Assembly (NCBI GenBank): GCA_002869695.1
Contig: PKUD01000204.1
Location: forward strand, 1-64,000
From: Desulfuromonas sp.
Lineage (GTDB): Bacteria; Desulfobacterota; Desulfuromonadia; Desulfuromonadales; Geopsychrobacteraceae
Direction: 5' to 3'
DNA length: 64,000 nt
Both the position numbers and the translations under genes were made by a program. How positions within the stretch are numbered: position 1 is the first letter of the stretch; each line of letters begins with the position of its first letter. Below are positions 28,263 through 36,210 of the stretch, in pieces. Below the pieces are notes generated by a model. The model did no database searches. It saw nothing but the letters and a program-made list of their open reading frames with translations, and was not told the origin of the DNA.

Positions 28263-30032
28263 CTAGAGAAAAAAGAGGAGGGACATGACCGCCAGAAAAA
28301 CAACGGCCAGAAAAACGCTGGCTCCGATCGGGTAGGCCAGATGTTTAGTCCGGTGTTCAATTTCAGTCTGCCGTTTGGCCAGCGGCTGCTCGTCGCCGGT
28401 TGCCTCCGCGAGAAGCCGGGCTCCGTGCTGCTGTATACTGCGCGCCGGGTCACTGAAGAACCGGGTGAGAGCGGCCGGGAGCTGCTGAACGAAAACCCGG
28501 TCGCCGAAATCGTTGAGCCCGTTAAAAAATCTGTCGCACGCCGTGACAAACAGGCGGCCGCCCTTGCGGTAGACCCAGTCGGTATCGATGGAAATTGTCT
28601 CGGTCCGTTTAAGCAGCGGCAGCAGTAAGAAGAATGCCAGGGCCGAGAACATCAGCAGCTGGAACTGGTTGAGGGTATGTTCAAAGGTATAGGCGTGGAA
28701 ATCAACGGCCCCGAACGGGAGAATGTCGTAGAGCGGCTGCGGATAGACCCCGAGAAAGATGCAGACAAAGGCAAGGAACGCCATTGCCACCAACATGTGC
28801 CTGGGCGGTTCCCCCGGTCGCAGGCCGTTATCCTTGGCGAAGAAGACAAAATAGGGGAACTTGATTCCCGCATGCAGGAACACCCCGGCGGAAGCAATTT
28901 CGAGGATCAACCAGACCCAGAAGAACCCCTCATGGACCCCAGCCTCGATAATCATCGGCTTGGTCGTGTAGCCGGAGAGGAAAGGGAAACTGGAGATCGC
29001 CAGGGCGCCAATGGTGCCGAAAATCATGGTCAGCGGCATCGTCTTGTAAAGTCCGCCGAGATCGGTACATTTACTCTTGCCGACCATGTAGAGGACTGCA
29101 CCGGCGCTCATCCAGAGCAGTGCTTTATAGATGATATGGGCAAACGCGTGCGCAACGGCACCATTTAAAGCCATAGCGGTACCGATGCCGATGCCGCAGA
29201 TCATGAAACCGACCTGGTTCATGATCGAATAGGCGAGAATGCGGCGCATGTCATTCTCGAGAATCGCCCAGATAATCCCGTAGATGGCCATGGTGCAGCC
29301 GACCACCATCAGAATTTCCCAGCCGGCAAACCCGCGGATCAGGGTGTAGACGGCGGTTTTGGTCGTGTAGGCGGTCATGATCACTCCGCCGGTGACGGTC
29401 GCCTCCGGATAGGCGTCAGACAGCCATGCGTTCATCGGCGGCGCCGCCGCATTGACCAGGAACCCGATCAGGATCAAGTAGGTCGGCATGCCGTGCAGAC
29501 TGAATCCTTCAAAGGCCACCGAGCCGGTAGCGTTGACCTGCAACAGGATCCCGGCCAGCAGACAAAGTCCGCCGAAGATATGCACCATCACGTAACGGAA
29601 CGCGGCACCGTAAGCACGCTCGGTCCTGCGCGCCAAGACCAGGAAGGTCGAGGTAATCGCCATGACCTCCCAGAACAGGTAGAGGGAGATCAGGTCGCCA
29701 GCGAACACCGCCCCGAGCGCGGCGCCGATATAGGCCAGTGCCGCAGTATGTTCATAACGGCCCTTGAGGTGCAGGGCAAACAGGAAACAGGCGAAGGCAT
29801 TGATGGTAAAAACATAGCCGAACGCCTTGCTCAGCCTATCGACCCGCAACAGGTTGAGGTCGAAGCCGAACATCTGATAGGCCCCGAACGTGCCAGAGTC
29901 GAGTTGGGTGATGACCAGAAACGCGGCCGCCGGAACCACCAGGATCAGAATCCGCCGCCCAATCAACGGCAACAGCCAGAGCAGCGCCGCCCCGACGAAA
30001 AACAGTAGCGAGGGGTGCAGGCTAGCGATCAT
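28263..30032 (-). CDS. Mrp/complex I-like antiporter subunit with altered channel lysine (third D-type subunit)
   Basis: Predicted 589 aa, about 14 helices of the NuoL/M/N-MrpA/D family. The TM5 glutamate is present (LFWEVMAIT, E122). At the TM7 site where relatives have K in K-x4-P-x-H-x-W-L, this protein reads VNAAAPPMNAWL, so Asn194 replaces Lys and Asn replaces His. A DAYPEAT segment follows and a lysine is present in the next helix (TKTAVYTL). After about residue 470 comes a long amphipathic stretch and a final helix, resembling the lateral arm of NuoL. Overlaps the preceding small gene by 11 nt. Confidence 0.88.
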   Translation of the reverse strand: MIASLHPSLLFFVGAALLWLLPLIGRRILILVVPAAAFLVITQLDSGTFGAYQMFGFDLNLLRVDRLSKAFGYVFTINAFACFLFALHLKGRYEHTAALAYIGAALGAVFAGDLISLYLFWEVMAITSTFLVLARRTERAYGAAFRYVMVHIFGGLCLLAGILLQVNATGSVAFEGFSLHGMPTYLILIGFLVNAAAPPMNAWLSDAYPEATVTGGVIMTAYTTKTAVYTLIRGFAGWEILMVVGCTMAIYGIIWAILENDMRRILAYSIMNQVGFMICGIGIGTAMALNGAVAHAFAHIIYKALLWMSAGAVLYMVGKSKCTDLGGLYKTMPLTMIFGTIGALAISSFPFLSGYTTKPMIIEAGVHEGFFWVWLILEIASAGVFLHAGIKFPYFVFFAKDNGLRPGEPPRHMLVAMAFLAFVCIFLGVYPQPLYDILPFGAVDFHAYTFEHTLNQFQLLMFSALAFFLLLPLLKRTETISIDTDWVYRKGGRLFVTACDRFFNGLNDFGDRVFVQQLPAALTRFFSDPARSIQQHGARLLAEATGDEQPLAKRQTEIEHRTKHLAYPIGASVFLAVVFLAVMSLLFFL

Positions 30033-30294
30033 AGTAATCCTCGGGTTTCTTCAGGGCGAAGCCAAGCAGCTTGGACACCAGGATGATTACGACGCAGGCA
30101 ACAAACCCGAAAAAAGCATAAAATCCGGGCCAAGCTTCGACGGAAGAGAACAGAGTATGTTTGTGCATGAACAGATCGGGCAGCACCAGCAACACCAGCA
30201 CAATATAGAAACCGATCTTCAAACGCCTGATATTCTGCGGATGATCGAACCAGTTCCAGACTTCTGGTTTCTTATTGTTTTTTTCAGTGTCCAT
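30022..30294 (-). CDS. Small two-helix membrane protein of the Mrp operon
   Basis: Predicted 90 aa from the ATG at 30294. A charged cytosolic start (DTEKNNKKPEVWNWFDHPQN) precedes two helices (IGFYIVLVLLVLPDLFM and FYAFFGFVACVVIILVSKLLGFAL) and a KKPEDYYDR tail. Not one of the classical MrpA-G subunits. It sits between two antiporter-like subunits with a 13-nt gap on one side and an 11-nt overlap on the other, so it is probably an accessory subunit of the complex. Confidence 0.75.
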   Translation of the reverse strand: MDTEKNNKKPEVWNWFDHPQNIRRLKIGFYIVLVLLVLPDLFMHKHTLFSSVEAWPGFYAFFGFVACVVIILVSKLLGFALKKPEDYYDR

Positions 30295-30307
30295 AACGCA
30301 CCTCGCC

Positions 30308-31780
30308 CTAGGGGAACAGGGCCAACTGGGCCAATTTGAGGAATATATCCGGATAAAAGAACAATGCCAGCGAAGCACAGGCGGTCATCGATAGCGGCAC
30401 CAGACAGAAAAGCGGTGCTTCCTTGACTCCTTCATCAAATACCGGGTCAGCTGCCTTGGCAAAAAATCCCCGATAGACAATGGGCAGAAAGTAGGCTGCG
30501 TTAAGCAACGAACTGACCAGCAAGACCAGCAAGAGGATCAGCTGATCACTGCTCACCGCACCGATCACAAGATTCCACTTACTGATAAAGCCGCCCAGCG
30601 GGGGCATGCCGATAATACTGAGCGAACCGAACATGAACGCCAGGTAGGTAATCGGCATCCGCCGCCCGAGGCCATCCATCTGGCTGATATATTTTTTTCC
30701 CGCCGCAACAAAGATCGCCCCGGCACAGAAGAATAGAGTGATTTTACCGAACGCATGCATGGCAATATGCAGCAGACCACCGGTCATCCCGGCAGCGGAC
30801 AGCATTCCTGCCCCGAGAATCATGTAGGAGAGTTGGCCAATGGTCGAATAAGCCAGGCGTCGCTTCAGATTATCCTGAGTCAGGGCCACCAATGACGCAA
30901 CCAGAATGGTCGTTGATGCCAGCGTACAAATGACCCAGCCGAGGTTAACGGCCAGCAATTGCTCAGGGCCAAAGATATGAAAGATGACCCGCAGGATTGA
31001 AAACACTCCGACCTTGACAACGGCCACACCATGCAGGAACGAACTGACCGGCGTCGGTGCAACCATTGCTGCCGGCAGCCAGCCGTGAAATGGCATCAGT
31101 CCGGACTTGGCAAAGCCGAACAGGAACAGGACCAGAACCAGAGCCAATAGCTGAGGAGATGCGCCGCTCCCGGCGAGGACCCCACCGATCTTGAAATCAA
31201 GAGTTCCGGTCAGTGAATAAACGATCAGCATCGCCGGCAGGGCAAAACCGATTGAAGTGCCGAGGATGTAGGTCAGGTATTTGCGTCCCGACTTGCGTGA
31301 TTCAGCATTCTGCTCATGCGTAACCAGAGGGTAGGTCGAAAGCGACAGCATTTCATAGAAAAGATAAAGGGTCAGCAGGTTGGCTGAAAAAGCGACGCCG
31401 AGTGTCGCTGAAATTGCCACGGCAAAGGAAGCGAAATAGCGGGTCTGCGCGTGCTCCTTGAGGCTCCGCATGTAACCGATGGAATAGAGCGAAGTGAAAA
31501 ACCAGAGAATCGAGGCAACCAGGGCGAAGAACATACCCATCGCATCTACCCGCAGGGCCAGCGGCACCCCGGGAATGACTTCAGCAATGGTGAACTCGAA
31601 GCCGCCACCATTCAGAACAGCAGGCAGCATGGACGCAACGATCACCACCTTGCCGAATGCGGCCATCAGGGTCCAGCTTTCGCGCAGGTTCGGTGTCCGC
31701 CCCGATAGCATGATCGGAATTGATCCGATCAGGGAGATCAGGACCGCAGCCAGGGGCCAGATGGAAGTTTGGTAGCTCAT
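30308..31780 (-). CDS. Mrp/complex I-like antiporter subunit D (second)
   Basis: Predicted 490 aa, polytopic member of the proton-conducting NuoM/MrpD family. TM5 Glu in LFYEMLSLSTYP (E143) and TM7 Lys in AKSGLMPFHGWLP (K225) are both present, followed by PTPVSSFLHGVAVVKVG with the TM8 lysine, so the antiporter-type half-channel is complete. Works in the inner membrane exchanging Na+ or K+ for protons as part of the multisubunit complex. Follows the previous D subunit by 21 nt. Confidence 0.9.
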   Translation of the reverse strand: MSYQTSIWPLAAVLISLIGSIPIMLSGRTPNLRESWTLMAAFGKVVIVASMLPAVLNGGGFEFTIAEVIPGVPLALRVDAMGMFFALVASILWFFTSLYSIGYMRSLKEHAQTRYFASFAVAISATLGVAFSANLLTLYLFYEMLSLSTYPLVTHEQNAESRKSGRKYLTYILGTSIGFALPAMLIVYSLTGTLDFKIGGVLAGSGASPQLLALVLVLFLFGFAKSGLMPFHGWLPAAMVAPTPVSSFLHGVAVVKVGVFSILRVIFHIFGPEQLLAVNLGWVICTLASTTILVASLVALTQDNLKRRLAYSTIGQLSYMILGAGMLSAAGMTGGLLHIAMHAFGKITLFFCAGAIFVAAGKKYISQMDGLGRRMPITYLAFMFGSLSIIGMPPLGGFISKWNLVIGAVSSDQLILLLVLLVSSLLNAAYFLPIVYRGFFAKAADPVFDEGVKEAPLFCLVPLSMTACASLALFFYPDIFLKLAQLALFP

Positions 31781-31801
31781 AGTGGAGATTGCCCTGTCAG
31801 G

Positions 31802-33286
31802 TTAAAATCCGCCTGGCAATGCCAGCTTGATAATCATTTCGACCAGTGGCCCGGACCCCAGGCCGATAACGATCAATGCGACAGCGCTGATCACCAGTGG
31901 CGCCTGCATGATCAAAGGTGCTTCGTGCCGTTTTTCGTGCCCGTGATGCTCGCCGTCTTTGAAGAAATAACCGATTTCGATAATGCGGAAGAACAGCACC
32001 GCATTGACCAGTGAACTGAACAACAGGGCAACCACATAGCCCCACTGATCCGCCTCAATGCCGCCCAACAGCAGGTACCACTTGCTAAAGAAACCGGCCG
32101 TCGGTGGGACGCCGATCATGGCGAAGGCACCGACGGTAAAAGCCGCCATGGTGATCGGCATTTTGCGGAAAATGCCCTGTAGTTTGTCTAACTCGAGGCT
32201 GCCGATCCGGTAAAGGATGGCTGCAACGGCCAGAAACAGGCAAAGGGTCATCAGGGCATCATTGACGATGTGCAAGATTGCGCCGGTCATGCCGATACTG
32301 TTGGCCAGCCATGCCCCTCCGACCATGTACCCGACCTCGGCAACAATAATGTAGGTCAGCATCCGGCGCAGATCCTTCTGCGCCAGGGCCAATCCCGACG
32401 CACAAATAATGGCGATCGCCGCCACCCAGACAATCCCCGACTGCACCAGCGGGTTCTGCAGAAACAGGTAGTCGAAGGAGAAGATCGAGAACATCACCCG
32501 CACCATCAGATAAATGGTGACCTTGGTCATCAGCGGAGCAGCAATCAGACCAGCTCCGGTTGGCGCCAGCGAGTAGGCATTCGGCAACCAGCCATGCAGT
32601 GGGAAAAAAGCCATCTTGACCCACAGGCCGACGAGAATAAAGCCCAACGCGGTGGGCACCGCCGCACCCCCATCGATGGTCGGCAAGATGCGGGCCATAT
32701 CGGCCATATTCAACGTCCCGGTCATCAGGTAGAGATACCCGACTCCGAGCAGATAGAAGCAGGCACCGATCGAACCCATGATGATGTAGTTGAAGCTGGC
32801 CAGAGGAGCCCGCCCTTTCCCCATGGCGATCAAACCGTAGGTGGTAATCGAGGTAATCTCCAGCAGAACGTAAAGGTTAAACGCATCAGCGGTGAGAACC
32901 AGCCCCATCAGGCCTGAGATCATGATCAGGCAGAGGGTAAAAAAGAGATGTTCCTTCCCCGGCAGTTCCTGCTCGACCGACTTGAGCGCCGAGACCGAAG
33001 CAACAAGCGCCACGAACGAAATCAACACCAGCATCAGTGCCGAAAGATGATCGACAACCAACTCGATACCGAAGGGAGGAACCCAGTTACCAACCGTGTA
33101 GCTGTAGCCGCCGGAACTGATCACCCTTCCCATTAAAAACAGCGACGCAACGCTGGAAAAAGTCAGCGAACCGAGCACCATGGGGGCCACATAAGCCCTG
33201 GAAATCCGCCCGAGCAGATTCAAAAAAAAGGCCGTCAGCAGTGGAGCAGCCATCACATACATATGCAGATTCGAGGGACTACTCAT
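31802..33286 (-). CDS. mrpD: Mrp antiporter subunit D
   Basis: Predicted 494 aa, the closest of the three large subunits to classical MrpD: LYVLLEITSITTYGLIA with E143 in TM5 and VKMAFFPLHGWLPNAYSLAPTGAG with K224 in TM7. About 14 helices. Its start overlaps the MrpC stop by 4 nt (ATGA), matching the usual mrpC-mrpD order. Confidence 0.93.
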   Translation of the reverse strand: MSSPSNLHMYVMAAPLLTAFFLNLLGRISRAYVAPMVLGSLTFSSVASLFLMGRVISSGGYSYTVGNWVPPFGIELVVDHLSALMLVLISFVALVASVSALKSVEQELPGKEHLFFTLCLIMISGLMGLVLTADAFNLYVLLEITSITTYGLIAMGKGRAPLASFNYIIMGSIGACFYLLGVGYLYLMTGTLNMADMARILPTIDGGAAVPTALGFILVGLWVKMAFFPLHGWLPNAYSLAPTGAGLIAAPLMTKVTIYLMVRVMFSIFSFDYLFLQNPLVQSGIVWVAAIAIICASGLALAQKDLRRMLTYIIVAEVGYMVGGAWLANSIGMTGAILHIVNDALMTLCLFLAVAAILYRIGSLELDKLQGIFRKMPITMAAFTVGAFAMIGVPPTAGFFSKWYLLLGGIEADQWGYVVALLFSSLVNAVLFFRIIEIGYFFKDGEHHGHEKRHEAPLIMQAPLVISAVALIVIGLGSGPLVEMIIKLALPGGF

Positions 33287-33672
33287 TTGCCGAGTTTCTC
33301 CAGTATTTCATCTTCCTCAAGGGTTCCGTACTCACGGTAAATGCGCAGCAGGATTGCCAGTGCCACACCAGTGACACTGACCGAGACAACAATCGCCGTC
33401 AGCATCAGGACGTGCGGCAGAGGATTGACCACACCGGCCACGTCGACACCCTTTTCGAGGACTTCATATTTGTTGAGAATCGGTATTTTTGCGCCATGCT
33501 TGACCCCGGACGAGACGAACATGAGGATAATCGCGGTCTGGAAAATATTCATTCCGATCAGTTTTTTGACCAGATTCCGTTTGCCGATCATGGCGTAGAA
33601 GCCGATCATCATCAGAATGACATAGGCCCAGTAGTTAACTTTTGCGACGATCAACACCAGAAGATCTTCCAT
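33283..33672 (-). CDS. mrpC: Mrp antiporter subunit C (NuoK-like)
   Basis: Predicted 129 aa. Three-helix NuoK-like fold: YWAYVILMMIGFYAMIGKRNLVKKLIGMNIFQTAIILMFV, then PHVLMLTAIVVSVSVTGVALAILLRIY. The conserved PHALVLTAIVV-type segment is clear (here PHVLMLTAIVV). It lies 2 nt after mrpB and overlaps mrpD by 4 nt. Confidence 0.93.
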   Translation of the reverse strand: MEDLLVLIVAKVNYWAYVILMMIGFYAMIGKRNLVKKLIGMNIFQTAIILMFVSSGVKHGAKIPILNKYEVLEKGVDVAGVVNPLPHVLMLTAIVVSVSVTGVALAILLRIYREYGTLEEDEILEKLGK

Positions 33673-33674
33673 CT

Positions 33675-34154
33675 TTACAGCCCCTCATCCATTTTGCCTG
33701 CTGAGCCGAGATCCCAGAACAGTGAAACCATGATACTCATAACGGCCAGACCGACGCCGACTTCCACCAGAAAAATACCAAAAGAGCGCCACTCAACCGG
33801 ACCCAGCGGAATCAGCACATCAAGGGCACTGTAGTCGAGAAACAGCCCGCCGCAGATCGCGCAAAGAGCCCCCACTCCGACAAAAATAATGGCACCGGTG
33901 TTGCCGAGGATGGCATTGGCCCGTTCCGACATCAGCCTCAACGAGGATTTCTGATCGAACGCCAGCGCCAACATGACAAAAGAGGAGCCGAGGATGACCC
34001 CGCCCTGAAATCCGCCTCCGGGGCTGTAGTGACCATGGACAATGACGTAGAGGCCAAACAGCTGCACAAATGGAACCATCAGCCGCACTGATGTCTGGAT
34101 GATCAGGCTTTCACCGAGCCGCTGTTTCTCCGTCCGCTCGCGTAGCAGTTTCAT
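33675..34154 (-). CDS. mrpB: Mrp antiporter subunit B (MnhB)
   Basis: Predicted 159 aa. MnhB pattern with four helices: SLIIQTSVRLMVPFVQLFGLYVIVHGHYSPGGGFQGGVILGSSFVMLALAFD; the GHxxPGGGFQGG motif is diagnostic. C-terminal EVGVGLAVMSIMVSLFWDL. Overlaps the MbhE-like gene by 4 nt. Confidence 0.94.
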   Translation of the reverse strand: MKLLRERTEKQRLGESLIIQTSVRLMVPFVQLFGLYVIVHGHYSPGGGFQGGVILGSSFVMLALAFDQKSSLRLMSERANAILGNTGAIIFVGVGALCAICGGLFLDYSALDVLIPLGPVEWRSFGIFLVEVGVGLAVMSIMVSLFWDLGSAGKMDEGL

Positions 34155-34444
34155 GTCTTGTTCTCCGGACGATCATTCTTGCTTCTGCGCAACACGCTGA
34201 CCACAACCATCCCGGCGCAATAGATAACCACCGTCTCGAACATGGTGTCATAGCCCCGATAATCACCAAGGATCGCGGTCACAAGATTAGGAACATGGGT
34301 CTCCCTAACCGCATTTTCGATGTAGTACGGAGACAGGTAGACGGCAGCAGGATCCTGAGGATCACCCCAGGCGGGAAAATCCATGGTTCCGTAAAGCAGG
34401 ATGGATCCGGTGATCAGGGTTGCAAGTAACGCCAGCGCTTTCAA
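34151..34444 (-). CDS. MbhE-like domain protein (separate MrpA C-terminal domain)
   Basis: Predicted 97 aa with helices at both ends and the family block SPYYIENAVRETHVPNLVTAILGDYRGYDTMFETVVIYCAG. In Bacillus-type systems this domain is fused at the end of MrpA; here, as in archaeal Mbh hydrogenases, it is a separate gene. Overlaps its neighbours by 4 nt on both sides. Confidence 0.88.
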   Translation of the reverse strand: MKALALLATLITGSILLYGTMDFPAWGDPQDPAAVYLSPYYIENAVRETHVPNLVTAILGDYRGYDTMFETVVIYCAGMVVVSVLRRSKNDRPENKT

Positions 34445-34686
34445 TCCTTGCTCCTTCTCGAGGTGTGCAGAATTGCCGCGATAAACAGGACCGTACTGAC
34501 CCCGGCCCCGACCGTGGCTTCGGTAAAGGCCACATCGACCGCGCCCATTTCAGCCCAGAGCAGGCACATCAAGAAACTGTACACACCGAAGATAATGGTG
34601 GCACTGAGCAGATCCTTCACGCTGATCGCAGCAATGGCGCAGATCACCACCAACAGCAGGATCAGAAGGTCCAGAGTCCAAATCAT
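34441..34686 (-). CDS. MbhD-like (DUF4040) domain protein (separate MrpA domain)
   Basis: Predicted 81 aa, three helices. IAAISVKDLLSATIIFGVYSFLMCLLWAEMGAVDVAFTEATVGAGVSTVLFIAAI is the MbhD/DUF4040 pattern, with the conserved acidic D-V-A-F-T-E-A. Equivalent to the middle part of MrpA in fused systems. ATGA overlaps link it with mrpG upstream and the MbhE-like gene downstream. Confidence 0.9.
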   Translation of the reverse strand: MIWTLDLLILLLVVICAIAAISVKDLLSATIIFGVYSFLMCLLWAEMGAVDVAFTEATVGAGVSTVLFIAAILHTSRRSKD

Positions 34687-35006
34687 CGTCTCTTATTCCC
34701 CTTCTCCCAGGGTTCAAAACCGAGAATCAAAGCCGTTTTGGTCAGGGCGTGAGTTGCCGTGGGACTGGCAACATAGATAAACACAGCGATCAACATAATC
34801 TTGAGGCTGACCAGCAGATTGTCCAGGCTAAGGTCCTGCAGGTTGTAAAGAGCCACACCGGCAATAACCAGCACGGCCGCCAGTGAGTCCGACTTGCCGG
34901 CAGCGTGAAGGCGGGAATAAAAGTCGGGGAATCGCAGGATACCCAGCACCCCGATGGCGAAAAAAAACAGCCCCCCGAGGATAAAAATGCTCACGACTAT
35001 GGTCAC
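34683..35006 (-). CDS. mrpG: Mrp antiporter subunit G
   Basis: Predicted 107 aa. Three helices with the MnhG block LGILRFPDFYSRLHAAGKSDSLAAVLVIAGVALY and SPTATHALTKTA. 4-nt overlaps with mrpF and the MbhD-like gene. Confidence 0.94.
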   Translation of the reverse strand: MTIVVSIFILGGLFFFAIGVLGILRFPDFYSRLHAAGKSDSLAAVLVIAGVALYNLQDLSLDNLLVSLKIMLIAVFIYVASPTATHALTKTALILGFEPWEKGNKRR

Positions 35007-35344
35007 GACGAACCTCCCTTGGATGCGTCTGCGCTAGCATCCTCATGCCGCGTGATCACATCGTCCAACATCTTGTCGACCCCGCCCCGCCTCAGGAAAT
35101 ATTTGGTTGCTCCGAGGGTCGCGATAAAATTCAGCAGTGCGTATGCGATTGCGATGTCAACAAACATCCCCAGATCCTCGTAGAGAATGCCGATCAACAA
35201 CAGCAGAACCGTTGTCTTGGTGCCGACAACGTTGCCGCCAAGGATCCGATCACCCACCGTTGGGCCGCCGACCACCCGGATCAGGCTGATCAGAATCAAC
35301 AGGATCAGAAAGATTGATGAGCCAAGGAAGAAATGTTCAACCAT
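35003..35344 (-). CDS. mrpF: Mrp antiporter subunit F
   Basis: Predicted 113 aa. Three helices with the MrpF signature RVVGGPTVGDRILGGNVVGTKTTVLLLLIG and DIAIAYALLNFIATLGATKYF. It begins immediately after the mrpE stop. C-terminal cytosolic tail is longer and polar (HEDASADASKGGSS). Confidence 0.93.
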   Translation of the reverse strand: MVEHFFLGSSIFLILLILISLIRVVGGPTVGDRILGGNVVGTKTTVLLLLIGILYEDLGMFVDIAIAYALLNFIATLGATKYFLRRGGVDKMLDDVITRHEDASADASKGGSS

Positions 35345-35824
35345 TTATTCGAACTCCAGTGCCTTGGCAACCCGACGCTCCATTTCCCCCGGCAATGCCT
35401 CTGCCGCTTCTTTGGTCAGGGCATAGACAGCAAACTGGTTGTCGTGGATATTAACGGTAATGGTCCCAGGGGTCAGAGTAATCGATTGAGCCAGAGCAAC
35501 TTTGGAGATCGGTCTTTTCAGGCTTGAATCGAATCGGAAAAGATGCGGGTCAATCTTGTCCAGCATGCGTGGGTGCAGAGCGATGTAGGCAACCTGCAGA
35601 TTGGCGATGACGATTTGCCAGAACAGATATGGAAGATAAAGCAGCATTCCGGCCAGTTCTCGTAGCCAGGGCTGTCCCTTATCCAGAAACAGCAGGTCAG
35701 AGCTGATATAAGCAACCAACATGCAACAAAGGACGCCTAAAGAGAAGTGAAACGCGTCGAACATTCCGGACATGATCACCCAGAAGATCAACATAATGGT
35801 AAAAGTGGCAATTTTTGCTTTCAT
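35345..35824 (-). CDS. mrpE: Mrp antiporter subunit E
   Basis: Predicted 159 aa from the ATG at 35824; an upstream extension to 35917 has no family similarity and runs into a terminator hairpin. Two N-terminal helices, then the MrpE core LLYLPYLFWQIVIANLQVAYIALHP and SITLTPGTITVNIHDNQFAVYAL. First gene of the eleven-gene antiporter operon (order E, F, G, MbhD, MbhE, B, C, D, D2, small protein, D3). No strong Shine-Dalgarno is visible, so the start is moderately certain. Confidence 0.9.
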   Translation of the reverse strand: MKAKIATFTIMLIFWVIMSGMFDAFHFSLGVLCCMLVAYISSDLLFLDKGQPWLRELAGMLLYLPYLFWQIVIANLQVAYIALHPRMLDKIDPHLFRFDSSLKRPISKVALAQSITLTPGTITVNIHDNQFAVYALTKEAAEALPGEMERRVAKALEFE

Positions 35825-35907
35825 CAGCAACAACCCCAGCTTATAAAAATGCTGTATATCTGTATATGTATGGCGTTCGATACAGTAGAGTAACAAATAA
35901 GAACAAA

Positions 35908-35930
35908 AAAGCCACACAGAAGTCGGCTTT
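35908..35930 (-). terminator. Intrinsic terminator in the leader ahead of mrpE
   Basis: Minus strand: AAAGCC, 11-nt loop, GGCTTT followed by further T (A-run 35905-35910 on the plus strand). Lies about 80 nt before mrpE in the same direction. It ends a candidate transcript starting near 36058. Confidence 0.55.
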
Positions 35931-36094
35931 ACTACGACCTCAAAAATGCGTAATCTCTATGCAGCTTGCTGCGACAAGGTCGAAAAGAATGCAGAGACCT
36001 TAGTGCCATTCAGATGTCATCCGCTCAAGGGTGGTTTGGCATCCCGGGCTCGCAGAGCATCACATATCTAGCATGAGCAACACGCGAAGGTCAA
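35931..36094 (-). promoter_or_regulatory. Promoter and leader or small RNA ahead of the Mrp operon
   Basis: The 386-nt space between mrpE and the nitrilase gene contains, on the minus strand, TTGACC (36094-36089), 18 bp, TAGATA (36070-36065). A start near 36058 gives about 154 nt up to the T-run of the terminator at 35908-35930. Inside, inverted segments TCTCTGCA and TGCATAGAGA could fold a long hairpin enclosing GCAGCAAGCTGC. It may be an attenuator sensing ions for the antiporter genes or an independent small RNA. No known riboswitch consensus is recognised. Confidence 0.4.
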
Positions 36095-36210
36095 CATACT
36101 CCACTGTTCTATTTTTTTACGATATCAACCTATAAAGCTGTTAATTCCCTGCAAATGACCCAATAAGGGGGATTTTAAAATAAAACAATATTTTGTTTCT
36201 TGGAGAAAAT

